Positions 7,689 to 15,326 of a stretch of 53,229 nt of DNA are shown here, piece by piece. Positions within the stretch are counted from its first letter, which is position 1, and every line of letters starts with the position of its first letter. The translations under genes and the position numbers were made by a program. The notes below the pieces were generated by a model. That model was given only the letters and a program-made list of their open reading frames with translations, ran no database searches and was not told the origin of the DNA. Source of the stretch: JAWLCQ01 sp041687095 (GTDB taxonomy: Bacteria; Planctomycetota; Phycisphaerae; SM23-33); assembly GCA_041687095.1 (NCBI GenBank), contig JAWLCQ010000011.1, forward strand, positions 1-53,229. Reading direction: 5' to 3'.

Positions 7689-7802
7689 CGCACGCCCGGG
7701 CCGCAGTTCACACAGAACGCTGGTCCGGAACAGACACTGAGGCGGCAGGGCGGTTCCGATGGAGGCTTCCATGGAACCGGGGGAGGTGGTAGGCTTTTCT
7801 GC

Positions 7803-9146
7803 ATGGGCTTTTCAGTCGTCAGCATGTTCTGCGGATGCGGCGGTATGGACCTCGGGTTCAGGGAACTGGGGTACGACATCCGCTATGCCTGCGACAACGA
7901 CCCCGCATGCGTGGACGTCTATCGGAGGAATCTGGGCGCGTCCGTTCGCCTTCGCGACGTTACGACCGCGGGGTTTCGCCAGGATGTTGAATCCCTGGGG
8001 TCGGCAGACATCGTGCTGGGCGGGTTCCCCTGCCAAGGCTTCTCCAAGGCAGGCCCGAAGAACGAGAACGATCCCAGGAATCTCCTGTATCGGGAGATGA
8101 AGTTCGCGGTGGAGTCCCTCCGGCCCAGGGCGTTTCTGGCGGAGAACGTGGACGGGATGAGGCAGAACTTCGGGGGGCGATACGTCGAGCGAATCGAACG
8201 CGACTTCGGGGGCCTTGGGTATCGCGTGGAGCACCGGATCCTCGATGCTCTCTCCTACGGCCTTGCCCAGCACCGGCGCAGGATGTTCTTCGTGGGCGTC
8301 TCCGAGGATCTCCCTCCCTTCGAGTGGCCTGCGCCGACCCACCAGGCCAAGGAGCGGAACGGGGAGTTCAGGACCGCGGACTTCCCCTCGCTCTGGAGCC
8401 ATGCGGCGGGCTGCCCGGCACGGAGGCAACGGATGCTCACAATCCGCGACGCCATCGGGGACCTTTTGGACCTGGGCCCCGGCATACCCGACCACGCCGT
8501 CACGAACAACTGGCCTCGCAAGTATGAAGCGGTCTTCCGGGCCGTCGGGCCGGGGCAGAAGCTCTGCAATGTCCGGCATGCCGAATCCTCGGTGTACACC
8601 TGGGACGTCCCGGAGGCGTTCGGGCCTGTCAGCGAACGCGAGCGGCGGATCCTGGAAACGATCGCCCGGCACCGCCGCCTGAAGCAGTACGGAAGCATCC
8701 CCAACGGCAATCCCCTCCCCTGCGAGGAGATCGAGAGGCTCTCCGGGTTGCGCGGGGCCTCGGCGGACCTGGCGGACCTGGAGCGGCGGAACTACGTCAA
8801 GGCCGTGAACGGCAAGTTCGACCTCAAGGGGGCCATGTTCTGCTCCGGGCTCTTCAAGCGCCCCCGGTGGGACGAGCCCTCGCCGACCATCCTGACGGTG
8901 CATCACAGCCCCCGGTATTTCCTGCACCCACTGAAGGATCGTCCGTTCTCCCTGCGCGAGTGCGCGCGGCTCCAGGGGTTTCCCGACACCTTCCGCTTCA
9001 CGGAAGGCGGAGCCCGCGCGGGCCTCGTCGACGGCTACCGCATGGTCGGCAATGCCGTCCCTCCGCCGATGGCCCGGGCCTTCGCCAGGAATCTCCTGCG
9101 ATGCCTCCAACACGCCGACACGGCCATACGAAAGGTGGGGACATGA
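7803..9146 (+). CDS. DNA (cytosine-5) methyltransferase
   Basis: The product is 447 aa with the full set of C5-methyltransferase motifs: SAM-binding MFCGCGGMDLGF (residues 8-19), catalytic PCQ loop GGFPCQGFSKAG with C77, ENV motif at 114-116, QHRRRMFFVG at 156-165, RECARLQGFPD and GNAVPPP near the C-terminus. The target-recognition region (about 170-375) is large and includes a segment that reads like a winged helix (SERERRILETIA... to ...LERRNYVKAVNGKFDL). The TGA overlaps the ATG of the next gene, so the two are translationally coupled. This is the typical layout of a restriction-modification pair. The target sequence cannot be predicted. Codon use is less G/C-ending than in the flanking genes, suggesting transfer. 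Confidence 0.95.
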   Translation: MGFSVVSMFCGCGGMDLGFRELGYDIRYACDNDPACVDVYRRNLGASVRLRDVTTAGFRQDVESLGSADIVLGGFPCQGFSKAGPKNENDPRNLLYREMKFAVESLRPRAFLAENVDGMRQNFGGRYVERIERDFGGLGYRVEHRILDALSYGLAQHRRRMFFVGVSEDLPPFEWPAPTHQAKERNGEFRTADFPSLWSHAAGCPARRQRMLTIRDAIGDLLDLGPGIPDHAVTNNWPRKYEAVFRAVGPGQKLCNVRHAESSVYTWDVPEAFGPVSERERRILETIARHRRLKQYGSIPNGNPLPCEEIERLSGLRGASADLADLERRNYVKAVNGKFDLKGAMFCSGLFKRPRWDEPSPTILTVHHSPRYFLHPLKDRPFSLRECARLQGFPDTFRFTEGGARAGLVDGYRMVGNAVPPPMARAFARNLLRCLQHADTAIRKVGT

Positions 9147-10714
9147 AGCTCCCCCCGGCGCCCAAGCTTGACATCGCGCAACAGATTGAGGAGTTCGACA
9201 TCTGGATCACGCCCTCCCTCGGGGAGATTCGCGACTCGGACCGCTTCGAGGCCGAGTTGGACCGGATCGCGGAGCTGTTTGACGCACTTGCGGAACGCAC
9301 GCGATGCTTCGGGCGCCGCGGGGTCTGCACTGCGGCCGCCGTGGCCGAGGCGGTTTTCGAACTGGCAGGGGACAAGAGCCCGGCAGACGCATTTGCCGTA
9401 CTCCATTCGGCCGCCGCACTGCTCTTCCTTGCCACCGGCAAGAGCGACAACAACGCGAAGTGCCAGTTCCCGTTGCATCTGCGCGACGTGGCCCACCGAT
9501 CCGTGCTGCCGGCCCTCCGGAAGGTGAGGGGGAAACCAACGCTGACCAGCCAGAAGCTGCCTCGGACGCTCAAGGCGGACAAGTACATGCTGCTGGCCGC
9601 ATCGCTGGCGGACTACCCGGAAGAGCAGCTCCGGCTGCTGCGCGACTTCGCGTCCTTTGTGCTCTCCGACGATCGCTACGTGTCGCAGCTCTGGAGCATC
9701 GGGCACAGCTACGTGATGCTCAAGCCCATGGGCAAGTCCAGGGATCTGCTAACGCCGCTTGTCATGTTCCAGGTTCGCGGGTCCGTTACCGCTTCCGGAG
9801 GGCATGCACCGGAGCAGCTTCTCCGCCAACGGTTCGACGAGTGGGGCATGGTCCCGGGCGTCGACTTCAACCTGCGCGACGTTGTCATCGACAAGGAGAT
9901 CCATGAGCAGGATGGGCGCTCCGACCCCCGCGCACCGCTGCCCCTGGACGAGTCGGATCGCCAGTCCAAGACCCGGGCATACGATTTCGTTCTCCCATAC
10001 AGAACGCCGTCGTGGGAGCGGACCATCTTCGTCCAGTGCCAGTTCTACGCCGGGGACTCCGGGAGCGTGTCCCACAAGAACCTGGATCAAACGGACACGT
10101 CTCGCCGCAAGGTCGAGGGAATGCATACGAAGCCCGCATTCGTGGAATACGTGGACGGGGCCGGCTACTTCGCGTCGTTGAACGGCGACCTCAAGAAGCT
10201 GCTGCAGAAGCCGTCCACCGCAGACTTCTTCCAAGTGAGGTCCGCCCCCGTCCGGCTGCGCCGAATCCTCCAGCAGATCGGTTTCGTCACCCCTCTGGAA
10301 CTGGAGCATGCCGTGGAGCTGTCGGACGGGACGAAGGCCCAGGTCGCGAGAGCGTTGCGCCGTCAGGGATATGCGCGAACCGAGATCGACCGCGCCGTGT
10401 CGGCCGCCGTTGAACGCGGGCAGTTGCTGGAGGCCGCCGGCTCTCTGGCAATCGTGGAGCAGAGGCGCGAGGTCGTGCGGCGATATCTTCTTCTCGATAC
10501 AGTCGCCTGCGCCGGCCGAACGCTGAACGCGGACGACCGGCGCGGCTTCCTGCTCGTGCCGGGCTATGGGGCGTTCCATGGCATGAGGATGGCGGATGCT
10601 GTTGCGAAGGCCTCTGCCGCTTCCGCCGCGACAAAGGCCGACTGGTCGGACTCGTCCGTGCTGATGCGCGATATCGAATGGCTTGTCACGAGTGGCTTCA
10701 TGATGACGAGCTGA
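9143..10714 (+). CDS. Unrecognised protein coupled to C5 methyltransferase; probable restriction endonuclease
   Basis: The product is 523 aa from the ATG that overlaps the methyltransferase stop (ATGA). No family is recognised with certainty. Residues 279-300 show a PD-(D/E)xK-like arrangement, AYDFVLPY followed by IFVQCQFYAG: a candidate D281, then Q298-C-Q300 where E-x-K would be expected. Basic SGSVSHKNLDQTDTSRRK (306-323) could contact DNA. AFVEYVDGAGYF (332-343) resembles the strand-loop following the catalytic core in several restriction enzymes. Residues about 370-430 look like a helix-rich or winged-helix DNA-binding segment. Function is inferred from coupling to the methyltransferase; the atypical active site means it could be inactive or of another fold. 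Confidence 0.6.
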   Translation: MKLPPAPKLDIAQQIEEFDIWITPSLGEIRDSDRFEAELDRIAELFDALAERTRCFGRRGVCTAAAVAEAVFELAGDKSPADAFAVLHSAAALLFLATGKSDNNAKCQFPLHLRDVAHRSVLPALRKVRGKPTLTSQKLPRTLKADKYMLLAASLADYPEEQLRLLRDFASFVLSDDRYVSQLWSIGHSYVMLKPMGKSRDLLTPLVMFQVRGSVTASGGHAPEQLLRQRFDEWGMVPGVDFNLRDVVIDKEIHEQDGRSDPRAPLPLDESDRQSKTRAYDFVLPYRTPSWERTIFVQCQFYAGDSGSVSHKNLDQTDTSRRKVEGMHTKPAFVEYVDGAGYFASLNGDLKKLLQKPSTADFFQVRSAPVRLRRILQQIGFVTPLELEHAVELSDGTKAQVARALRRQGYARTEIDRAVSAAVERGQLLEAAGSLAIVEQRREVVRRYLLLDTVACAGRTLNADDRRGFLLVPGYGAFHGMRMADAVAKASAASAATKADWSDSSVLMRDIEWLVTSGFMMTS

Positions 10715-10916
10715 GAGCAAGGGCGCAGGAGCCCAGGCGCAGGAAAAAAGGGACGAACAAGCGGGGCGGTTCCGCATTTCCCCATGCAGCGGGAACCGGA
10801 GATGAGTGACCGTCCCGCATTTCCCCGCCCCCCCCGGAACAGAGGGTCGAGACAGAGCAGATTCGAACCTCATACGAGGGGCATCATCCGGGGAAGCTAT
10901 GAACGAAGGTATCCTC

Positions 10917-10944
10917 TTGACAGATGTTAGGACTCTGTTAGGAT
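10917..10944 (+). promoter_or_regulatory. Sigma-70-type promoter with direct-repeat operator
   Basis: A perfect -35 TTGACA (10917-10922), 16-bp spacer and -10 TAGGAT (10939-10944) lie immediately before the 56-aa ORF. The motif TGTTAGGA occurs twice, at 10926-10933 and 10937-10944, an 11-bp period. This places GTTA-N7-GTTA across the spacer and -10 box. The expected start site is at or next to the ATG at 10952, so the transcript may be leaderless. The geometry matches the alphaproteobacterial LexA box (GTTC-N7-GTTC); binding by LexA here is inference. Confidence 0.75.
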
Positions 10945-10951
10945 AACGGGC

Positions 10952-11122
10952 ATGCTGATTGTCCCAGGAGCATCGCGAGAGGAACACCGCCAGGATTTGG
11001 CTCAGCAACTGTGCCAGCCTCGGGTTCCGGTGCATCTGGTCATCCAGAAGTCGCGGCTGGTATTGAAGTCGCAGCCTTGGCCCGAATGGGCGCGGCATAT
11101 CCGGGGGGAGCGGCTGTGGTGA
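10952..11122 (+). CDS. 56-aa protein coupled to radical SAM gene
   Basis: This ORF of 56 codons starts 7 nt after the -10 box of a near-consensus promoter. Its TGA stop (11120-11122) overlaps the GTG start of the radical SAM gene (11119-11121). The peptide is rich in Arg, Gln and Trp: it begins MLIVPGASREEHRQDLAQQL and ends WARHIRGERLW, with one Cys. It has no signal peptide or membrane segment. Promoter placement and stop/start overlap make translation likely. I do not recognise it; it could be an accessory subunit of the radical SAM enzyme, a substrate peptide, or merely a coupling leader. Confidence 0.65.
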   Translation: MLIVPGASREEHRQDLAQQLCQPRVPVHLVIQKSRLVLKSQPWPEWARHIRGERLW

Positions 11123-12072
11123 TCTTGGAACGCCGGAAACGAAAAGGGCCGATTCTCACGCCCTCCTCACTGCCGTGCCTCGGCAGCATGCCCACGATCA
11201 ACATCACCGAAGGCTGCGCACACGACTGCGTCTACTGCTATGCCCAAGGCTACTCGACTTTCCCGGGCGCGGGGCGTGTTATGCTGGGCGAGAACATCCA
11301 CCAACTCGTTGCCGATGAGTTACGGCGCAAGCGCAAGCTACCTCGGCGGGTCTTTTTCAGCACATCCAGCGATGCCTTCCAGCCGGTGCCGGAAGTCCTG
11401 GAAGTGACCTATCAGACCATGTCCGCCCTGTTGGAATGCAAGATTGAAGTGGCATTCCTGACCAAAGGCGCGATTGACGAACGTTTTCTCGACTTGTTTT
11501 CCAGGTCACCGGGGCGGGTATTTGCCCAGATCGGCATCACTACGTTGGACGACCATCTCTGGCGAGTCTTTGAGCCTGGCGCGGCGTCGCCTGCGCGGAG
11601 GCTCAAGAACATTGAACGCTTAGCCGAAATCGGAGTGGCTGCCAAAGCTCGGCTGGACCCGTTGCTGCCAGGACTGACAGACACGCACGAGAGTCTCTCG
11701 TCGCTGTTGACGGAGTTGCGGCGGCGACAGGTGCGGGGCATTGCGGCCAGCTATCTGTTCTTGAGGCCGGCGTTTGCGGGACGAGTGTTTGAGCAACTGC
11801 GGCAAGTGACAGCCGAGGCCTGTTCAGTTCGCGCGTGGCCCAGGCACCGTTGTGCCGATGGAGTGGGCTCTGGGCAGATGATCGACTTGGCAGAGCGGCA
11901 GCAGCGGTTTCAACGGATTGGCGCCCTGGCCGCGGAACAGGGCATCGACATGTATGTCTGCACGTGCATGAACCCCGACCTGAACTCCGGAGGGAACTGC
12001 CAGATTGCCGGCCCTCCGCTATGTGCTGTGCCGGCTGTGGACTCGCCGCTCTTCGCTTTTACGGACAAGTAG
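11119..12072 (+). CDS. Radical SAM protein of the spore photoproduct lyase / Rv2578c-like type
   Basis: Starting at the GTG that overlaps the upstream stop, and preceded by GGGGGGAG, the product is 317 aa. The radical SAM cluster motif CAHDCVYCYAQ lies at about residues 35-45. FFSTSSDAFQPVPE and FLTKGAIDERFLDLF follow in the order seen in the SplB/DNA-repair-photolyase-like superfamily. The C-terminus has extra cysteines (VCTCMNPDLNSGGNCQIAG) that could bind an auxiliary Fe-S cluster. The family includes DNA photoproduct lyase, and Rv2578c of mycobacteria belongs to the same broad group. Actual substrate unknown. Base composition and codon use are less extreme than in neighbours, suggesting acquisition. 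Confidence 0.8.
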   Translation: MILERRKRKGPILTPSSLPCLGSMPTINITEGCAHDCVYCYAQGYSTFPGAGRVMLGENIHQLVADELRRKRKLPRRVFFSTSSDAFQPVPEVLEVTYQTMSALLECKIEVAFLTKGAIDERFLDLFSRSPGRVFAQIGITTLDDHLWRVFEPGAASPARRLKNIERLAEIGVAAKARLDPLLPGLTDTHESLSSLLTELRRRQVRGIAASYLFLRPAFAGRVFEQLRQVTAEACSVRAWPRHRCADGVGSGQMIDLAERQQRFQRIGALAAEQGIDMYVCTCMNPDLNSGGNCQIAGPPLCAVPAVDSPLFAFTDK

Positions 12073-12210
12073 GGCGCGCAAGCGGCGGAGCGCAGCGGAG
12101 ACGCTTGCGCGCGGGATGTGCGCTCCGCGTACGGGCGGCCGCATCCCGCGCGCAGAGGCCGCCGCGGCGCGCCGGCCACTGCGCGCCCGACTACCTGCGC
12201 GCCCTACCAC
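12073..12210. repeat. GCGCGGGAT-type large palindromic repeat, copy 1
   Basis: The stretch reads GCGCAAGCGGCGGAGCGCAG...TTGCGCGCGGGATG...GCATCCCGCGCGCAGAGG...CTGCGCGCC, so it can fold on itself. Related copies are at 15045-15140 and 29503-29640. It lies between the convergent ends of the radical SAM and methyltransferase genes and may act as a bidirectional terminator. Confidence 0.65.
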
Positions 12211-12219
12211 CTACTATCC

Positions 12220-12846
12220 TCACGCCCTCCCCGCCGTGATGAGGAAGATGGAGAACTCCTGCTGTCCGCCGTCGGCGACGGGTTTGGTGAAGGTGGCGGC
12301 GGTGGCGGCGTGGGGGTTCGTGAAGCCGATCCGTTCCAGTTGGCCCATGAGCCGCTCGCGGTCGAACCCGTGGTGGTGCACGCCGGCGGCGGCGGGGTCG
12401 GGGTGGAACGTGCCGGGCTCGGTGTCGAGGTCGGCGAGGCAGAGGGCGCCCGTGGGGCGGAGCAGCTCGTGGAAGGCGCGCAGGACGCGGGCGGTGTCGG
12501 CGATGTGGTGCAGCGCCATGCCCGAGACGATCAGGTCGTAGCGGTCCGGGGGGACGGGGTCGCGCTCCAGGTCCAGCAGGAGCGGCCGCATGTTCGCCAC
12601 GCCGCCCTCGCGGATCTTGCGGTCGAGCACGTCGAGCATCCCGCGGGAGTTGTCCGCCCCGGTGACGGACGCGACGTGCGGGAGGAGGTACAGGCCCACC
12701 AGGCCCGTCCCGCAGCCGTAGTCCAGCACGGCGGCGTCGGGGGCGGGGTTCGCCTGACGGACGATGGCGTCCCCGATGGCGCGCATCAGGCGGACGCGGT
12801 GCGGCTGGTCGTCCCAGTGGGCGGCGGCGGTGTCGAAGTAGGTCAT
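12220..12846 (-). CDS. Class I SAM-dependent methyltransferase
   Basis: The product is 208 aa from the ATG at 12846 (an ATG at 12858 is also possible). It begins MTYFDTAAAHWDDQPHRVRL, a common start in this subgroup. The SAM-binding motif I is AVLDYGCGTGLVGLYLLP (about residues 39-56), then GADNSRGMLDVL, DLIVSGMALHHIAD (motif IV region) and LLRPTGALCLADLD. It is soluble. The substrate is not predictable; members methylate small molecules or cofactors. It begins 34 bp downstream of the PEP-CTERM gene on the same strand and may be read from the same transcript. Confidence 0.8.
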   Translation of the reverse strand: MTYFDTAAAHWDDQPHRVRLMRAIGDAIVRQANPAPDAAVLDYGCGTGLVGLYLLPHVASVTGADNSRGMLDVLDRKIREGGVANMRPLLLDLERDPVPPDRYDLIVSGMALHHIADTARVLRAFHELLRPTGALCLADLDTEPGTFHPDPAAAGVHHHGFDRERLMGQLERIGFTNPHAATAATFTKPVADGGQQEFSIFLITAGRA

Positions 12847-12880
12847 GGTGGGGGCCATGGTACGGGCGGGGCCGGCGGCG

Positions 12881-13489
12881 TCAAGCGGGCGGGGCGGGCC
12901 GGCGGCGGCGGAGGAGCAGCGGGACGCCACCCGACAGCAGGAGCGCGAGGGAGGCGGGCTCGGGGACGTACGTCAGGTTGTCCAGCCGCCCGAACGTTCC
13001 GTCGCTCACGGGCATGTACGCGATGGCGTAGGCGATCTGGTCGTCGGGGACGGAGACGGTCATGGTCTCCGCCGCCCCGGGGCCGCGTGGGGCGGTGACG
13101 TAGCTGCCGAGGCGCTCCCCGGCGGCGTTGTAGGCCTCGAGCGTGCCCGTGTCCTCCGACCCGAAGCGTCCCCCGGCGAAGTCGAGGCTCACCCGGCGGA
13201 CGGGGGTGGCGAAGTCCATCCGCATGCGGCGGGTGTGGGACCAGAAGTACACGTTCGACTGCGCGAAGACCATCTGCCCGGTGGGGGCGTAGTTGAGCCC
13301 GTCCACCGTCGCCGTCACGTTGAATGCGAGCGGCTGGTTGGCCCCGTCGAGGACCGACAGCCGCAGGCCGGGGATGAGGGTGTTCAGGACGGTCCGGTCG
13401 GGGAAGTCGTCGGGCTCGACGGTGACGCCCGCCCCGCAGACCCCGCCCATCCACAGCACGACCCCGCAAAGAAGCGCCCGGTGCACCAT
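12881..13489 (-). CDS. PEP-CTERM sorting-signal protein
   Basis: The product is 202 aa. Start chosen at the ATG at 13489, preceded by GGAAGGA. An N-terminal signal peptide (MVHRALLCGVVLWMGGVCGA) is followed by a beta-rich region of about 150 aa. The tail has the classical PEP-CTERM layout: VPEPASLALL motif, hydrophobic segment and arginine cluster RRRR. Such proteins are exported and processed by an exosortase, usually in exopolysaccharide-producing bacteria. No exosortase is visible here. An in-frame upstream extension is rejected because it lacks a ribosome site and would bury the signal peptide. A sigma-54 promoter lies about 85 bp upstream. Confidence 0.88.
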   Translation of the reverse strand: MVHRALLCGVVLWMGGVCGAGVTVEPDDFPDRTVLNTLIPGLRLSVLDGANQPLAFNVTATVDGLNYAPTGQMVFAQSNVYFWSHTRRMRMDFATPVRRVSLDFAGGRFGSEDTGTLEAYNAAGERLGSYVTAPRGPGAAETMTVSVPDDQIAYAIAYMPVSDGTFGRLDNLTYVPEPASLALLLSGGVPLLLRRRRPAPPA

Positions 13490-13573
13490 GTGTCCTTCCC
13501 TTTCCGTCCGAGGAATCCGATCCCGCCGCAAGGCCACGCCTCGTGCGCCGCGGGTCCGGCACGCGTGGACAAT

Positions 13574-13589
13574 AGCAAATCCAGTGCCA
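13574..13589 (-). promoter_or_regulatory. Sigma-54 (RpoN) promoter of PEP-CTERM gene
   Basis: On the minus strand the sequence reads TGGCACTGGATTTGCT, preceded by C. It matches the sigma-54 consensus TGGCACG-N4-TTGCW at every defined base except the seventh, with the invariant GG and GC correctly spaced. The expected start is near 13563, giving a leader of about 75 nt before the ATG at 13489. RpoN control of PEP-CTERM genes is reported for other bacteria. Confidence 0.75.
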
Positions 13590-13690
13590 GGGCTTCGCCC
13601 GCGGAGCATCATTCGCCTAACATCCTTATCTATCAATGGTTACTGCGGACCTGGGCCGGGCCCATCCCTCGGGCGAGCGGGGCGCGGCGC

Positions 13691-13792
13691 GGCCTGTTCT
13701 GCGTCGGCGGCCTGTTCTGCGTCGGCGGCCTGTTCTGCGTCGGCGGCCTGTTCTGCGGCGGCGGCCTGTTCTGCGGCGGCGGCCTGTTGCGC
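13691..13792. repeat. 18-bp tandem repeat, 5.6 units
   Basis: The unit GGCCTGTTCTGCGTCGGC is repeated from 13691; units 4 and 5 have GGCGGC in place of GTCGGC. The core GGCCTGTTCTGC resembles GGTTTGTTCTGC in the interspersed array at 14225-15030, so the two are probably one repeat family. The length is a multiple of three, so open frames cross it, but none has a plausible gene around it. Confidence 0.85.
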
Positions 13793-13895
13793 ACCGCACG
13801 GCGGAGGTCGGGGGTCACCAGGAGTGCGGGAGACACGTGTTCGGGGGATCGGAGTTCGGTGGACATCCGCAGGTGCGGTGAACGGGCTGGGCTCG

Positions 13896-13970
13896 GGTGC
13901 CACGGCTGCGCTGTTTGCAGCCGTGCTCGCGCGAGCGCGCGGAGGAACACGGGCTCCGCGAACGGGAATC
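13896..13970. repeat. CACGGCTG...CAGCCGTG palindromic repeat, copy 1
   Basis: GGGTGCCACGGCTGCGCTG then TTTGCAGCCGTGCTCGCGCG and AACACGGGCTCCGCG. The CACGGCTG/CAGCCGTG stem is perfect. Further copies are at 15180-15265, 23466-23500, 41341-41410 and 51607-51720. Confidence 0.75.
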
Positions 13971-14224
13971 GCCCGGCGAAACGGACGTTGCGAGGGCCCT
14001 TGAACGGTGCGAAACGGCCAACGCCGAGGGGGCTCAGACGGCGGGAATCCCCGTTCGTAACCGCCTGACAGGTCGCCCCTTAGAACAGGCCGTGCGGATA
14101 TTCCTTGGTGATCCCGGGATCCATGGTTGAATTGGGTCGGCGTCCGCCGGGGCGCAAGGGGTGCGCGCCGAGGCGCAGGCGGTGCGTGCCGCCTGCGCCC
14201 CGGCGGAAGTCCCGGGTGTGGGCT

Positions 14225-15030
14225 GGCTTCGTTCTGAACGGTCGGGTGTGCCGGTGGGTTTGTTCTGCACGGTCGGGTGTGCCGGTGAGTTTGTTTTGCA
14301 CGGCGGGGGGCGCCCGTGGGTTTGTTTTCGAGGATGGGGAGGAGGGGAGCGGTGAATGGGTTTGTTTTGCACAGTGGTCCGGCGCGGGGGCCGAAACCCC
14401 TCTCCCCTCGGGGAGAGGTCCCCGCGAAGCGGGGGGTGAGGGGGCGCCCGGAACGTGAGGACGGCCCGGCGAGCAGGGAGCGGCCGGATGGGTTGGTTTC
14501 GGATGGCGAGGGTGGACCCGTTCTTGCACGGGAGGCCCCCCCTCATCTGTCGCTGCGCGACATCTTCTCCCCCGGGGGAGAAGGGTTGGGGACGCCGACG
14601 GGCGGCTGGGTTCGTTTTCGAGGATGGGGAGGAGGCGCGATGGGTTTGTTTTGCACGGTCGGTGCGAGTTCGGCCGCGAAAGGGGGACGGGCACCTCCGG
14701 GGCGAACGGCACGCCCCTGCGGAGCCAGTCCCCGTTTCGCTCGCACGTGGGTGGGTCCGGGCCCCCCTCTCCTGTCGCTGCGCGACATCCTCTCCCCGCG
14801 GCGAGAGGGGTGGAGGCGGGGCGAGTCGGCGGTGGCTTTGTTTTTGACGGTCGGCGTTGGCTTTGTTTTCCCAGGTCGGCGTTGGCTTTGTTTTTGACGG
14901 TCGGCGTTGGCTTTGTTTTCCCGGGTGGGCGGTGGCTTTGTTCCGCACGGTTCCCCCCGGCGAGCAGGGCGGACCGTGAAAGACGGGAAAACTCGGAAGG
15001 CTTGCCCAGGCTTGGCTTCGTTTTGCAGAA
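14225..15030. repeat. Interspersed array of about 14 TTTGTT(C/T)TGC-core repeats
   Basis: The core GG(G/C)TTTGTT(C/T)TGCACGGTCGG and variants recur at about 14225, 14257, 14288, 14318, 14358, 14489, 14607, 14642, 14834, 14859, 14884, 14909, 14934 and 15014, all in one orientation. Spacing is 30-40 bp at the left and exactly 25 bp from 14834 to 14934, where two unit types (TTTGACGG and TCCCAGGT/TCCCGGGT) alternate. Spacers are short and mostly unlike each other. Other palindromic repeats interrupt the array at 14397-14450, 14536-14590 and 14763-14812. With flanks it fills the gene-free stretch 13637-15326. No cas gene or RNA-processing gene is adjacent. Confidence 0.85.
14536..14590. repeat. 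CTGTCGCTGCGCGACA-type palindromic repeat
   Basis: CCCTCATCTGTCGCTGCGCGACATC is followed by TTCTCCCCCGGGGGAGAAGGG; both parts are palindromic. Other copies are at 14763-14812, 31985-32056 and 49498-49550. The copies at 14536 and 49498 are nearly identical. Confidence 0.75.
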
Positions 15031-15044
15031 ACGGCCGCGCGGGC

Positions 15045-15140
15045 GCGCAGGCGGCGCAGCGCGGCGGAGACGTTTGCGCGCGGGATGCCGCGCGTCGCCC
15101 GCAGAGGCCCCCGCTTCGCTCCGCCCTCTGCGCGTCCTGC
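15045..15140. repeat. GCGCGGGAT-type palindromic repeat, copy 2
   Basis: GCGCAGGCGGCGCAGCGCGGCG...TTGCGCGCGGGATG...CGCAGAGGCCCCCGCTTCGC...CTGCGCGTCCTGCCG. Related to 12073-12210 and 29503-29640 and followed at 15180 by a CACGGCTG-type repeat. Confidence 0.6.
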
Positions 15141-15326
15141 CGTCTGAGTGGAACGCAGGGCCGTCGCAAAGTCGCCGTCGTGGGTGCCACGGCTGTGCTG
15201 TTTACAGCCGTGCTCGTACGAGCGCGAGGCGGAACACGGGTTCTGCGAACCCGTGGCACCCGGCGAATTGAACTTTGCGATGGCCCTGGAGTGGAACGCG
15301 TGTGACTCGCCAATCGCGGGAGGGAT

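Noticed and set aside
13490..13636. N-terminal extension of the PEP-CTERM protein
   Set aside because: It crosses the sigma-54 promoter and would bury the signal peptide; the ATG at 13489 has a strong ribosome site.
14225..15030. CRISPR array
   Set aside because: Cores are too variable, spacing ranges from 25 to over 100 bp, spacers are too short, and no cas genes are near.
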